NCBI RefSeq assembly: GCF_008033135.1
Contig: NZ_CP041335.1
Span: 2,361,925-2,425,924, forward strand
Reading direction: 5' to 3'
DNA length: 64,000 nt
Origin: Chitinolyticbacter meiyuanensis
Lineage (GTDB): Bacteria; Pseudomonadota; Gammaproteobacteria; Burkholderiales; Chitinibacteraceae
Shown here: one piece after another, positions 1 to 8,944 of the stretch
Layout: the number at the start of each line of letters is the position of its first letter
Numbering within the stretch: position 1 is the stretch's first letter
Made by a program: the position numbers and the translations under genes
The notes under the pieces: model-generated
What the model saw: the letters and a program-made list of their open reading frames with translations, nothing else
Told to the model about the DNA's origin: nothing
Database searches by the model: none

Positions 1-152
1 CCGCGCTGCAGCTGGGTGCCGAGCGGCTCGCCAGCGGCTGTCAGCAGATCGAGGCGGCCGGCCGCCAAGGCCAGTTGCAGCTGGCGGAGGCGACCTTCGC
101 TGGCGTGCGCGATCTGTCGCATGGGCTGTTGCTGGGCTTCAGCGCGCACTGA
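1..152 (+). CDS. C-terminal end of an Hpt phosphotransfer-domain protein (partial)
   Basis: The frame open from the left edge ends at TGA 150-152 and encodes about 49 residues, beginning ALQLGAERLASGCQQIE. The pattern 'LGA-RLA--C--IE-AGRQG' resembles the helices following the phospho-accepting histidine in Hpt domains, which relay phosphate inside hybrid histidine kinase pathways. The histidine itself lies outside the window. The parent could be a free Hpt protein or the last domain of a hybrid sensor kinase; I cannot tell which. Only the C-terminus is visible, so confidence is moderate. Confidence 0.55.
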   Translation, partial: ALQLGAERLASGCQQIEAAGRQGQLQLAEATFAGVRDLSHGLLLGFSAH

Positions 153-240
153 CCCTGCTGCGGTTGCTGCATGGCAGCACGGGCTGAGCGTGCCAAGCCC
201 CCGCAGTGACCCCTAGAATGGCGCATCGCCGTTCGCTGCC

Positions 241-873
241 GTGGTCATGCCCACACTTCCCGTTCCCCAGTTCGATTGGTTCACCCACATTGGCACCGCT
301 GCGTTCGCGTTCTCCGGCTACCTGATTGGCGCACGCAAGCGTTTTGATCTGCTGGGCGTGCTGATCCTGGCGCTGCTCACTGCCATTGGCGGCGGCGTGC
401 TGCGTGATGTGCTGGTCAATCGCATCCCGCAGATCTTCATCGATTCCGCGCCGCTCTACACCATCTTCGCCTCTCTGCTGGCGGCCTGGGTGCTCAAGTT
501 GCATCAGCAGCGTACGGGCCTGCTGCAACGGGCATTCATCGTGGCCGATTCGATTGGGCTAGTTGCCTTCAGCATCGCTGGTGCCCAGATCGGCATCGCC
601 TTGGAACTCAATCTCTTTGGCGTGTGTTTCCTCGGCTTTGTCACCGCGGTCGGCGGCGGGCTGGTCCGCGACATGATGGTGAACGATGTGCCATTCATCC
701 TGCACGAGGATTTCTACGGCACCGTCGCGCTGCTGATGGCGGGGCTGGTCTACCTGCTGACCCAGTACCAGATGTTCAACCCGCTGACCATGTGGCTGCT
801 GTTCGGTTGCGGGCTGGCGCTGCGGCTGATCGCGCACGTGAGCGATCTCAAATTGCCAAGGCTGGACGAATGA
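241..873 (+). CDS. TRIC (YicG/UPF0126) family cation channel-like membrane protein
   Basis: A protein of about 210 residues with roughly seven hydrophobic segments. It contains two copies of the family hallmark: IGGGVLRDVL near residues 50-60 and VGGGLVRDMM near residues 138-147. These Gly-Gly-Gly-x-x-Arg-Asp turns define the internally duplicated fold of bacterial TRIC proteins, which form trimeric cation channels in the inner membrane. Length matches the family (about 200-215). The start is either GTG 241 or ATG 247; no strong ribosome site separates them. The stop overlaps the start of the downstream Nudix gene (ATGA), so the two are translationally coupled. Confidence 0.85.
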   Translation: MVMPTLPVPQFDWFTHIGTAAFAFSGYLIGARKRFDLLGVLILALLTAIGGGVLRDVLVNRIPQIFIDSAPLYTIFASLLAAWVLKLHQQRTGLLQRAFIVADSIGLVAFSIAGAQIGIALELNLFGVCFLGFVTAVGGGLVRDMMVNDVPFILHEDFYGTVALLMAGLVYLLTQYQMFNPLTMWLLFGCGLALRLIAHVSDLKLPRLDE

Positions 874-1493
874 TCCCATCGCTCGGCAGCGCGCAGGACT
901 GGTGCGATTGGCTGACTGCCAAGCTGGAAGCAGCGCCGCGTTTCGATCAGGCGGACTGGCATGGCCTCAGTGCGGCTACGCCGGCTGCAGTGTTGATCGC
1001 CGTTGTGCCGCACGAGGCGGGTGCCAAGGTGATCTTCACCGAACGCGCCGCCCATCTGGCGCAGCATGCCGGGCAGATCAGCTTTCCCGGCGGCCGGATG
1101 GAAGCGGATGACGTTGATGCCGCAGCGGCTGCCTTGCGTGAGGCGAACGAAGAAATCGGCCTGCCCTTGGCGTCGGCCACCGTGGTCGGCCAGCTTGGCG
1201 CTTATGTGACCATCAGTGGCTATCGCGTCACCCCGGTGGTGGCAGTGGTGGAGCCGGGGGTCGAGTACGTGAGCGATCCGGGCGAGGTCGCGGCGGTGTT
1301 CGAGCTGCCAATGGCCTGGTTGATGCAACCGGCGCGCTACGAGCGCCGCCTGATTGAGCGTGGCGGGGTACGCGGCGCTTCGCACTTCATCGAGTGCGAG
1401 GGGCGCACCGTGTGGGGTGCGACTGCCGGGATGCTGCTGATGCTGGCGACCGCGCTCGGCGCCACCGGTTCGCCACGCGATCTGGCCAGCTGA
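870..1493 (+). CDS. Nudix hydrolase, CoA pyrophosphatase (NudL-like)
   Basis: A 207-residue protein starting at an ATG that overlaps the TGA of the TRIC gene. It has the Nudix box (GRMEADDVDAAAAALREANEEIG, split here by its pattern G-x5-E-x7-REANEEIG) and, just before it, LAQHAGQISFPGG. That second motif resembles the L-x-x-H-x-G-Q-x-x-F-P-G-G signature of the CoA-pyrophosphatase subgroup, which cleaves CoA and its thioesters to 3',5'-ADP and phosphopantetheine derivatives. The length fits the family. It lies last in a two-gene unit, facing the minus-strand lipoprotein gene across a terminator. Family assignment is strong; substrate is by homology only. Confidence 0.85.
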   Translation: MIPSLGSAQDWCDWLTAKLEAAPRFDQADWHGLSAATPAAVLIAVVPHEAGAKVIFTERAAHLAQHAGQISFPGGRMEADDVDAAAAALREANEEIGLPLASATVVGQLGAYVTISGYRVTPVVAVVEPGVEYVSDPGEVAAVFELPMAWLMQPARYERRLIERGGVRGASHFIECEGRTVWGATAGMLLMLATALGATGSPRDLAS

Positions 1494-1500
1494 GTCGGAA

Positions 1501-1536
1501 AAAAAGCAAAGAAAAACGGCGCCCGAAGGCGCCGTT
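1501..1536 (-). terminator. Rho-independent terminator for the livJ-like gene
   Basis: A 9-bp stem (aacggcgcc 1515-1523 with ggcgccgtt 1528-1536) has a CGAA loop. Read on the minus strand it is followed by a T-rich tract (the A-rich stretch 1501-1514). It lies about 20 bases past the stop of the minus-strand binding-protein gene and may also slow readthrough from the Nudix gene. Confidence 0.8.
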
Positions 1537-1556
1537 CTGCGTTGGTCCGCCCGGAT

Positions 1557-2771
1557 TTACTGGGCTGCGCCGCCGCCTACGACTTCCAGCACTTCCCACT
1601 TGCCGCCCTTGACGGTGTAGATCGTGATGGCGCCGTTCTTCACGTCACCCTTCTCGTCGAAGTTGATCTTGCCAGTGACGCCTTGGTAGTCGGTCTTCGC
1701 CAGTTCCGGCAGGTACTTGGCCGGATCGGTCGAGCCTGCCTTCTTCATGGCTTCGACCAGCACCTTGACCGCGTCATAGCAGTACGGTGCGTAGAGCTGG
1801 ACTTCCACGCCGAACTTTTCCTTGAACTTGCTCAGGAATTCCTTGCCGCCCGGCATGTCTTCCTTGGCTTGGCCCGGGCTCGACGAGATCTGGCCTTCGG
1901 CATCGGGACCGGCCAGCTTGATGAATTCCGGCGTCTGGGTGCCGTCACCGCCCATCACCTTGGCGGCGATGCCCAGCTTCTTGGCCTGCTTCTTCAGCGG
2001 AGCTGCCTGTGCATCCATGCCGCCGTAGAAAATCAGGTCCGGCTTGGCGCCCTTGATGCTGGTCAGGATCGCGTTGAAGTCGGTTTCCTGGTTGGTGGTG
2101 AACTCGCGCTTGACGATTTCGGCACCGGCCGCCTTGGCGGCTTTCTCGAATTCGTCGGCCAGGCCCTGACCGTAGGCGGTACGGTCATCAACGATGGCAA
2201 CCTTCTTGGCACCGAGCTTCTGCACGGCGTACTCGCCGAGCACCTTGCCCTGTTGCGCATCGTTGGCCATCACGCGGAAGGCGGTCTTGAAGCCCTGGGC
2301 GGTATAGGCGACGGCGGTGGCCGACGGCGATACCTGCGGGATGCCGGCGTCGGAATACAGCTTGGAGGCCGGAATGGTGGTGCCCGAGTTCAGGTGACCG
2401 ACCACGCCGACAACCTTCTGGTCGACGAAGCGCTGGGCCACGGTGGTGGCAGTCTTCGGATCGGCCTGGTCGTCTTCCGACACCAGCTCGAACTTGATCT
2501 TCTTGCCGCCGATGTCGGCGCCGCCGGCTTCGTTGATCTCGTCGATCGCCATCTTCACGCCGTACTCGTTGTCCTTGCCGAGGTGGGCGATGTTGCCGGT
2601 CAGCGGTGCTGCGTGACCGATCTTGACGGTATCGCCGCCACCGCTGCTGGATTCAGCCGCAGGCGTCGAGGCAGGGCTGGAGGCGGCCGATTGTTCGGCC
2701 GGCTGTTGTTTGCCGCAGGCGGCCAGTGCCAGGACGGCGGCCGCAATCATGCTGTAACGCGCAATGCTCAT
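1557..2771 (-). CDS. Branched-chain amino acid ABC transporter substrate-binding lipoprotein (LivJ/LivK family)
   Basis: A protein of 404 residues starting MSIARYSMIAAAVLALAACGKQ. The signal peptide ends in the lipobox LAAC, so Cys19 should be lipidated. A Ser/Ala-rich linker follows, then a type I periplasmic binding fold with the typical VKIGHAAPLTGNIAHLG start and ILTSIKGAKPDLIFYGG core. The ATG at 2771 was preferred to an upstream ATG at 2795 because AGGGG lies at proper spacing and it begins the signal peptide. No permease or ATPase genes are adjacent, so it is an orphan binding component here. Leu/Ile/Val is the family default ligand; the actual ligand could be another amino acid or amide. 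Confidence 0.88.
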   Translation of the reverse strand: MSIARYSMIAAAVLALAACGKQQPAEQSAASSPASTPAAESSSGGGDTVKIGHAAPLTGNIAHLGKDNEYGVKMAIDEINEAGGADIGGKKIKFELVSEDDQADPKTATTVAQRFVDQKVVGVVGHLNSGTTIPASKLYSDAGIPQVSPSATAVAYTAQGFKTAFRVMANDAQQGKVLGEYAVQKLGAKKVAIVDDRTAYGQGLADEFEKAAKAAGAEIVKREFTTNQETDFNAILTSIKGAKPDLIFYGGMDAQAAPLKKQAKKLGIAAKVMGGDGTQTPEFIKLAGPDAEGQISSSPGQAKEDMPGGKEFLSKFKEKFGVEVQLYAPYCYDAVKVLVEAMKKAGSTDPAKYLPELAKTDYQGVTGKINFDEKGDVKNGAITIYTVKGGKWEVLEVVGGGAAQ

Positions 2772-2850
2772 CGTGTTCCCCTTGTTGCGATACACAGGTG
2801 TTCATATCCACCATCGCCGTTTTGTGGTTCGGCTGGTGAATAACGCGACG

Positions 2851-2880
2851 ATGATGGGGAGCGGCCCGAAACCCTGTCAA
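2851..2880 (-). promoter_or_regulatory. Sigma-70 type promoter for the LivJ-like gene
   Basis: On the minus strand a perfect TTGACA (plus-strand tgtcaa, 2875-2880) is followed after 18 bases by CATCAT (plus-strand atgatg, 2851-2856). The implied transcript start is near 2844, about 70 bases before the ATG at 2771. Confidence 0.6.
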
Positions 2881-3302
2881 ATACAGCCTTTCCCGCATGA
2901 CACCCAAATCCAACACTTGTTTGGACCGAATACCACGTAGTCCTTGACGACATCGCGCAAAGCCTGATCAAGCAACGATTCCAGCGGTGCGCCATTTCGG
3001 CGTGCAGGCCACTTTGAGAATTGTCTTCTCAATTCAGCAATTTGCTGCGTTTTAAACAGTGGCGGATCGATATCGATGCGCGATTGCCCCAATTTCGCAC
3101 GTTTCAGGAATCTCATCAGGGCGCAGCACGGCATGATATATGGCCCACGGCCCGATATGCCGCTTTAGATTGAATCGAGGCCAAGTTCAAGCGTCTTGTG
3201 CCCTTAGGGGTAAGCCCGGATTAAGCCTGCCGCATGCCTTGCTAGCATCGTCGCCACTGACCGGCGGGCATGTCGATCCGCTGGCGCATGCTGGAGCGAA
3301 CG
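2881..3302. other. Intergenic region between the divergent livJ-like and ggt genes
   Basis: No gene is convincing here. A minus-strand frame of 85 codons (2877-3134, starting MPCCALMRFLKR) is open but matches nothing I recognise, lacks a clear ribosome site and overlaps the livJ-like promoter. On the plus strand tgcTAGCAT (3240-3248) could serve as an extended -10 element for ggt, giving a leader of about 50 bases. The -35 match is poor. Confidence 0.35.
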
Positions 3303-5036
3303 ATGAGAAGCAAGGTACTGTTGGGTACGGTATTGCTGATGGCGGCGTTTGCCACTTGGGCCAAGCAGCCGGTGGCAACCGGTCACGGCGGGGCGGTAGC
3401 GACGATTTCGGATGAGGCAAGCCAGGCGGCGTTGGCCATCCTCAATGCTGGCGGCAACGCGGTCGACGCTGCCGTTGCGGCGACCGCGGTGCTGGGCGTG
3501 ACCGATCCGTTCAGCTGCGGCATCGGCGGTGGTGGTTTCATGCTGATCTATTCGGCCAAGGACAAACGTGTGATCGCGCTCGATCATCGGGAAACAGCGC
3601 CCGCCTATTTCAGTCCGACCGTGTTCCAGGTCGATGGCAAGGAGTTGGAGTGGGACGCCGCGGTGCCCACCGGGCTGTCGGTTGGTGTGCCGGGCACGGT
3701 GCGCGGCTGGCATGAAGCGCTATCGCGCTACGGCACGATGAGCTTCTCGCAGGTGCTCAAGCCCGCGATCCGGGTGGCGGAGCAGGGCTTTGCGGTGAGC
3801 GAGAACTTCAACCGCATCAACGCGCTGAACGAAGCCAAGTTCAGCCGCTTCACCTCCACTTCGCAGCTCTATCTGAAGGACGGCAAGGCGCTGCCGGTGG
3901 GCAGCCGCTTTCGCAATCCCGATCTCGCCAACACCTACAAGCTGTTGGCCAAGGGCGGTGTGAAGGCGTTCTACGAAGGCGCGCTGGCACGCGATGTCGT
4001 GCGCGCGGTGAACCAGCCGCCGGCCACGCCAGGTGTGAAGGTGCTTTCCGCGCAGATGACGCTGAACGACTTCAAGGACTACGAGGCAAGGCTGCGCCAG
4101 CCGATTGAATCGACTTACCGCGGCTACGCGTTCTATGGCATGCCCATGCCTTCCAGTGGCGGCATCGCCATCGCCGAGGCGTTGAACATTCTGGAAAACT
4201 TCGATCTCAAATCGCTGCCGCGCGCTGAGGCGGAGCACCTGTACCTGGAGGCATCGCGCCTAGCCTTTGCCGACCGCAATGCCTATGTGGCCGATGGCGA
4301 GTTCCTCGACGTGCCCAAGGCCGGGCTGCTGTCCAAGGCCTATGCCAAGGAGCGCGCCAAGCTGATCGATCCCAAGGCGACGCAGGGCAAGCGCAACGCC
4401 GGCGACCCGTATCCGTTCCAGAACGATCTGTCGGTGCCGCTGCGCCCACAGGTCAAGCTGGCGGCGGAACCGGCGCATACCACTCACCTGACGGTGTCAG
4501 ACCGCGAAGGCAATGTGGTGGCCTACACCTTTACCATCGAGGACTGGGGCGGTAGCGGCATCGTGGTGCCGGGGCGGGGCTTCCTGCTCAACAACGAGAT
4601 GACGGACTTCGAGTTCAGCGGCCCGCATCCCAACGTGCCCGAGGCCGGCAAGCGCCCGCGCTCGTCGATGAGCCCGACCATCGTGCTCAAGGATGGCAAG
4701 CCAGCCTTCACCATCGGCTCGCCGGGTGGCTCGACCATCATCACCACGGTACTGCAGACCGTCGTCAACCATGTCGACCTGGGCATGAGCCTCGCTGACG
4801 CACTGGCCGCACCGCGGTTGAGCCAGCGCAACGGCGACAAGACGCAGGTGGAGAAGCTCCTGAACTTCATCGGCAGCGATCAGGCCAAAGCATTGGAAGC
4901 CTACGGTCACCAATGGAGCGAGACTGACCAGGTCGGGGCCGCCAATGGCATCCGCTTCAATGACGATGGCACGGTCACGGCCGTTTCGGAGCCGCTGCGC
5001 CACGGAGGCGGCAGCGCGCTGGTGCAAAAGCAATAG
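3303..5036 (+). CDS. ggt: Gamma-glutamyltransferase (periplasmic, self-processing)
   Basis: A 577-residue preproenzyme that transfers or hydrolyses the gamma-glutamyl group of glutathione and related peptides. The chosen start gives a signal peptide MRSKVLLGTVLLMAAFATWAKQ and has GGAG upstream; a longer in-frame ATG at 3270 adds charged residues that spoil the signal. Visible hallmarks are the N-terminal GGAVATISDEAS and GGNAVDAAVA segments, the autoprocessing/catalytic threonine in AHTTHLTVSD (around residue 397), and the late motif SSMSPTIVLKDGKP followed by GSPGGSTI. Length is standard for bacterial GGT. It is a single-gene unit ending at a strong hairpin shared with the convergent cobA. 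Confidence 0.93.
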   Translation: MRSKVLLGTVLLMAAFATWAKQPVATGHGGAVATISDEASQAALAILNAGGNAVDAAVAATAVLGVTDPFSCGIGGGGFMLIYSAKDKRVIALDHRETAPAYFSPTVFQVDGKELEWDAAVPTGLSVGVPGTVRGWHEALSRYGTMSFSQVLKPAIRVAEQGFAVSENFNRINALNEAKFSRFTSTSQLYLKDGKALPVGSRFRNPDLANTYKLLAKGGVKAFYEGALARDVVRAVNQPPATPGVKVLSAQMTLNDFKDYEARLRQPIESTYRGYAFYGMPMPSSGGIAIAEALNILENFDLKSLPRAEAEHLYLEASRLAFADRNAYVADGEFLDVPKAGLLSKAYAKERAKLIDPKATQGKRNAGDPYPFQNDLSVPLRPQVKLAAEPAHTTHLTVSDREGNVVAYTFTIEDWGGSGIVVPGRGFLLNNEMTDFEFSGPHPNVPEAGKRPRSSMSPTIVLKDGKPAFTIGSPGGSTIITTVLQTVVNHVDLGMSLADALAAPRLSQRNGDKTQVEKLLNFIGSDQAKALEAYGHQWSETDQVGAANGIRFNDDGTVTAVSEPLRHGGGSALVQKQ

Positions 5037-5052
5037 CGACTCGAATCGCCAG

Positions 5053-5078
5053 CAACAGCCCGGCTTGCCGGGCTGTTG
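5053..5078. terminator. Bidirectional hairpin between ggt and cobA
   Basis: An 11-bp perfect stem (caacagcccgg 5053-5063, ccgggctgttg 5068-5078) with a CTTG loop sits between the convergent ggt and nitrate-operon ends. A short T-containing tail follows on the plus strand. Confidence 0.7.
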
Positions 5079-5083
5079 TCGTT

Positions 5084-5839
5084 TCAGGCGGCCAAGCGTT
5101 CTTGCGTCACGGCGGCCTCGCCGATGGCGTTACCGACCAGGATGACAGCGGGACTGGCCAGTTGCAGTGCCTGTGCGGTGTTGGTGAGCCCGGCCAGTGT
5201 GCATACCAGCCGGCGCTCACGCGGCGTGCTGGCCCATTCGACCACGGCGGCCGGCGTGGTGGCGGGCAGGGCGGCAAGGAGGCCTTCGGTCACGCTGCCG
5301 ATGCGGCCCATGCCCATGTAGATCACCAGCGTGGTGCCGGTGGCGGCGAGCAGCGCCCAATCCGGCTCGCCGTGATCCTGCGTATGCGCGGTGACGAAGG
5401 TGACACCTTGGCAGTGCTCACGGTGCGTCAGCGACACGCCGAGGCTGGCTGCGGCGGCGAGGCCGGCGCTGATGCCGTTGACGATCTCGACCGAGATTCC
5501 GGCGGCCTCAAGGGAACGGATTTCCTCGCCGGCCCGCCCGAACAGCAGCACTTCACCGCCCTTGGCGCGCACCACATGGCAGCCGGCCCGCGCGTAGCGC
5601 CGCATCAGCCGTTCGATAAAGGCCTGCGGCGTGGATTTGCAGCCGCCGCGCTTGCCGACATGGATCACCTTGGCCTGTGGTGCCAGCGTGGCCAGCTCCG
5701 GATTGGCGAGGTCGTCGAGCAGCAGCACGTCGGCGCTGGCGAGCGTGCGTACCGCCTTCAGCGTCAAGAGTTCCAGATCGCCCGGCCCGGCGCCGAGCAG
5801 CGTGACCTTGCCGGGTTTCATCGATTCAGTGCTTTGCAT
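5084..5839 (-). CDS. cobA: Uroporphyrinogen-III C-methyltransferase (SUMT)
   Basis: A 251-residue SAM-dependent enzyme that methylates uroporphyrinogen III to precorrin-2, the first step toward siroheme. Seen are the N-terminal VTLLGAGPGDLELLTLKA, the VIHVGKRGG segment, KGGEVLLFGRAGEE and the GISAGLAAAASLGVSLTHR region. The usual KGGDP is KGGEV here, a mild variant. The start at 5839 lies inside the end of nasA (22-base overlap) with GAGGA upstream; MKPGK at 5821 is an alternative. It is the last gene of the nitrate operon, which makes sense because NirB needs siroheme. No separate precorrin-2 dehydrogenase/ferrochelatase is visible. Confidence 0.9.
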   Translation of the reverse strand: MQSTESMKPGKVTLLGAGPGDLELLTLKAVRTLASADVLLLDDLANPELATLAPQAKVIHVGKRGGCKSTPQAFIERLMRRYARAGCHVVRAKGGEVLLFGRAGEEIRSLEAAGISVEIVNGISAGLAAAASLGVSLTHREHCQGVTFVTAHTQDHGEPDWALLAATGTTLVIYMGMGRIGSVTEGLLAALPATTPAAVVEWASTPRERRLVCTLAGLTNTAQALQLASPAVILVGNAIGEAAVTQERLAA

Positions 5840-8592
5840 GCGTGTTTTCCTCGGGCGGCCACCGGCTGGCTGGCCAGCCGCTTCAATTCAGGTACGCACG
5901 AGCCGCAGACGGTGCCGCAGCCCAGCTGTGCCTTCAGGTCGTCGATACCGCAGCCCTGCGCCACCAGCGCGGCGATCTGCGAGGCCTTCACCTGCTTGCA
6001 GTTGCAGATCACGCGATCGCTTGCGGCAGCGGGGCGCGGGGCGAAGGCGGCAAGGCGCGAGCCTTGCCAAACCTCGCCATCGAGCAGGCGGCCCAGCAGC
6101 GCATCACCGCCGGCGATGTCGCCGGCAAAGACGAAGCCCGCCAGCGCGTTGTCGGCCTGCCAGGCCACGCGCTTGATCAGGCCGCGCCGCGCATCGTGGT
6201 AATCGAGGACGTGCTCGCCCGGCTGCAGCGCAAGTGCATCGAACAAGCGCTCCAGCCAGTCCGCTTGAGGGCTGGCACACGCAGCCCGCAGCACCAGTGC
6301 ATCGTGACCCTGCAGGCTGAGCGCAGCGTAGTCGCATTCGGCCAGCAAGGGCTGGACGCTGGCGCGCAGCGCCAGCACATCGTCGGCGCGGCAAGCCGCC
6401 AGCACGCGCCAGGGTAGCTCGGCGCGCTCGACGCGCACGGCGGCGTGCTTGAGCTCGGGCTGGAACGATTTGGCATCGACCGCCTTGCTGCTGGCGTGGT
6501 TGATGCCGCCGCTGTTGAGGAACTGGCCATTCCAGTGCATGGCAGCGAACACGCTGCCGCTGGATACGTCGTCCGCGATGGCGAGCGGCAACACCAGCTC
6601 GCCGCGTTTGCTCGCCACGCGTACCAATTCCCCCACCTTGAAGCCGCGCCGCTCGGCATCCTGCGGGTGCATGGTGAGGCTGGGCTCTGGCGCATGGGCG
6701 AACAGCTGCGGCACCCGGCCGGAGCGGCTCATACCGTGCCACTGATCACGCAGCCGGCCGGTCAACAGATGGAAGGGATAGCGGGCATTGGTCGGCTCGG
6801 CCACCGGCTGGTAGCGGGTGGCATGGAAGCGTGCACGGCCATCGGCGGTTGCGTAGATGCGGTCGGTGTAGCGGCGCGGTTGGCTGCTGAGCGCGCCTTC
6901 TGGAAATGGCCATTGCTGGGGCCCCAGCGTTTCCAGCCGTTGGTAATCGAGCCCGCCGATATCAAGGTCGCGCCCTATGGTCAGTGCGCGATGTTCGTTG
7001 AAGATGGCTTCCGGGGCAGCAAAGCCGAACAGCCGAGGCTGGTTTGCTGCCCCCCTTTGGATGGGGCCCTCGAGGTCGGGCGGGTTGACCAATCGTGTTT
7101 CGATCCGCTTGGCCACTTCCGTGGCAACCCACCAATCCGGTTTTGCCTCGCCGGGCGCCGGCACTGCGGCACGCACGCGTGAAATGCGGCGCTCCGAATT
7201 GGTGACCGTGCCTTCCTTCTCGCCCCAGGTCGTGGCCGGCAGCAGCACGTCGGCGTAGGGCACGGTATCGGTCTCGGCAAAGGCTTCCTGCACCACGACG
7301 AACTCGGCAGCTGCCAGCGCCTCGTGCACCGGGCCGAGGTCCGGCAGCGAGTGGGCCGGGTTGGTACAGGCAATCCAGATGGCCTTGATTCGGCCTTCGC
7401 GCAGGGCCTCGAACATCGCCACTGCCGGCAGGCCCGGCTGCGGCGATAGCCGCTCGGTGGGCACGCCCCACAAGGCGGCTACCTCGGCGCGGTGCTCGGC
7501 GTTCTGAATATCGCGGTGCGCCGCCAGCATGGTGGCCATGCCGCCCACTTCGCGCCCGCCCATGGCGTTGGGCTGACCGGTGAGCGAGAACGGACCGGCG
7601 CCGGGCTTGCCGATCTGGCCTGTGGCCAGATGCAGGTTGATGAGCGCCAGGTTCTTGTCGGTGCCGTGCGCGGACTGGTTCAGCCCCATGCAGTACAGCG
7701 ACAGGCTGCTACCTTTGTCCAGCCCGCCGCAGCCGAACCATTCCGCCGCCTGGATCAGGTCGGCTTCGAGGATGCCGCACAGCTCGGCGGCAAATTTGGG
7801 CGTGTAGTCACGCACCAGGGCCTTCAGTTCGGCGAAGCCGCTGGTGTGGCTGGCGATGTGCTCGGCATCGATCAGGCCTTCCCAGATCAGGTGGTGCAGC
7901 ATGCCGTTGAACAGCGCCACGTCGGTGCCGGGCTGGATCTGCAGGTGCAGGTCGGCCATGGCGGCGGTGTCGGTGCGGCGCGGGTCGATCACGATCCAGC
8001 GCGTGGCGGGGCGAGTGGCCTTGACGGCTTCCAGTCGGCGGAACAGCACCGGGTGGGCATAGGCCATGTTGCTGCCAGCAAACAGCACGCAGTCGGCGTG
8101 TTCCAGATCCTCGTAACAGGTGGGCGGGCCATCGGCGCCCAGTGCCAGCTTGTATGCCGTCACTGCGCTGGACATGCACAGCCGCGAATTGGTATCGATG
8201 TTGTTGCTGCCGATCAGGCCCTTGGCCAGCTTGTTGAAGACGTAATAGTCCTCGGTCAGCAGCTGGCCGGAGAGGTAGAACGCCACTGCATCCGGGCCAT
8301 GGCGATCGATGATGTCGGCAAAGCGGCCAGCCACCTGGTCCAGCGCCGTATCCCAGCTGACGCTCTGGCGCGGTACATCGCGCGTCAGCCGCATCTCTGG
8401 CTGCAGCGCACGGCCGGTGAGGCTGGCAGCCGTTGCTGGCAACGTCATGCCCTTGGTGCAGAGCCGGCCAAAGTTGGCCGGATGCGCCGGATCGCCCGCT
8501 ATGCCGGTGATGCGCCCACCCTCGCTTTCGATCAGCACGCCGCAGCCCACGCCGCAGTAGCAGCAGGTCGAGCGGGTTATAGCCTTGGCCAT
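5818..8592 (-). CDS. nasA: Assimilatory nitrate reductase catalytic subunit (Mo-bisMGD, with C-terminal BFD-like [2Fe-2S])
   Basis: A cytoplasmic enzyme of 924 residues reducing nitrate to nitrite. The start follows GGAGG at good spacing. The N-terminal CCYCGVGCGV with LCTKG about 26 residues on binds [4Fe-4S]; the body is a molybdopterin oxidoreductase with the NIDTNSRLCMSSAV and molydopterin-binding regions. The C-terminus (about residues 865-915) carries CNCKQVKASQI and CGTVCGSCVPEL, the BFD-like [2Fe-2S] module found in NasA-type enzymes. No dedicated NADH-dependent NasC/NasB electron-transfer subunit is encoded nearby, so the electron donor is unclear. It lies 28 bases after nirD and overlaps cobA. 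Confidence 0.93.
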   Translation of the reverse strand: MAKAITRSTCCYCGVGCGVLIESEGGRITGIAGDPAHPANFGRLCTKGMTLPATAASLTGRALQPEMRLTRDVPRQSVSWDTALDQVAGRFADIIDRHGPDAVAFYLSGQLLTEDYYVFNKLAKGLIGSNNIDTNSRLCMSSAVTAYKLALGADGPPTCYEDLEHADCVLFAGSNMAYAHPVLFRRLEAVKATRPATRWIVIDPRRTDTAAMADLHLQIQPGTDVALFNGMLHHLIWEGLIDAEHIASHTSGFAELKALVRDYTPKFAAELCGILEADLIQAAEWFGCGGLDKGSSLSLYCMGLNQSAHGTDKNLALINLHLATGQIGKPGAGPFSLTGQPNAMGGREVGGMATMLAAHRDIQNAEHRAEVAALWGVPTERLSPQPGLPAVAMFEALREGRIKAIWIACTNPAHSLPDLGPVHEALAAAEFVVVQEAFAETDTVPYADVLLPATTWGEKEGTVTNSERRISRVRAAVPAPGEAKPDWWVATEVAKRIETRLVNPPDLEGPIQRGAANQPRLFGFAAPEAIFNEHRALTIGRDLDIGGLDYQRLETLGPQQWPFPEGALSSQPRRYTDRIYATADGRARFHATRYQPVAEPTNARYPFHLLTGRLRDQWHGMSRSGRVPQLFAHAPEPSLTMHPQDAERRGFKVGELVRVASKRGELVLPLAIADDVSSGSVFAAMHWNGQFLNSGGINHASSKAVDAKSFQPELKHAAVRVERAELPWRVLAACRADDVLALRASVQPLLAECDYAALSLQGHDALVLRAACASPQADWLERLFDALALQPGEHVLDYHDARRGLIKRVAWQADNALAGFVFAGDIAGGDALLGRLLDGEVWQGSRLAAFAPRPAAASDRVICNCKQVKASQIAALVAQGCGIDDLKAQLGCGTVCGSCVPELKRLASQPVAARGKHACKALNR

Positions 8593-8620
8593 AGGGATAC
8601 CTCCGTCGTTGCCGACGCTG

Positions 8621-8944
8621 CTACAGCGCCAAAAAGACGTCGCCGTCGCGCACTTCCACCGGATAGCGCCGCGCACAGCCCACATCGGGCGCCTTGGCCT
8701 CGCCCGATTTCAGGTCGATGTTCCAGCCATGCAGCGGGCAGGTGACCGTCTCGCCGTGGACGATGCCCTGCGACAGCGGGCCGCCCTTGTGCGGGCAACG
8801 GTCGAGCAGCGCAAACACCGTGTCGTTCGCAGTGCGGAACAGCGCGATATTGCCCGGAGCGTGTTCGATCAGGCGGCTACCGAGCGGCGGGATATCGGCC
8901 AGCGCGCAGACGCGCAGCCATTGCTGGGTGGCAGGCGCGTTCAT
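8621..8944 (-). CDS. nirD: Nitrite reductase small subunit, Rieske-type
   Basis: A 107-residue partner of NirB. The ATG at 8944 overlaps the nirB stop (ATGA), marking translational coupling. It keeps an intact Rieske cluster motif: CPHKGGPL and CPLHGW, i.e. C-x-H ... C-x-x-H. I recall that enterobacterial NirD lacks some of these ligands, so here a real [2Fe-2S] cluster is likely. The small subunit completes the NAD(P)H-dependent reduction of nitrite to ammonium in the cytoplasm. Confidence 0.92.
   Translation of the reverse strand: MNAPATQQWLRVCALADIPPLGSRLIEHAPGNIALFRTANDTVFALLDRCPHKGGPLSQGIVHGETVTCPLHGWNIDLKSGEAKAPDVGCARRYPVEVRDGDVFLAL

Noticed and set aside
1542..2843. Long plus-strand open frame opposite the LivJ-like gene
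   Set aside because: It mirrors the high-GC third-position pattern of the lipoprotein gene, is rich in Leu/Gly/Arg/His without family features, and the minus-strand gene has signal peptide, promoter and terminator.
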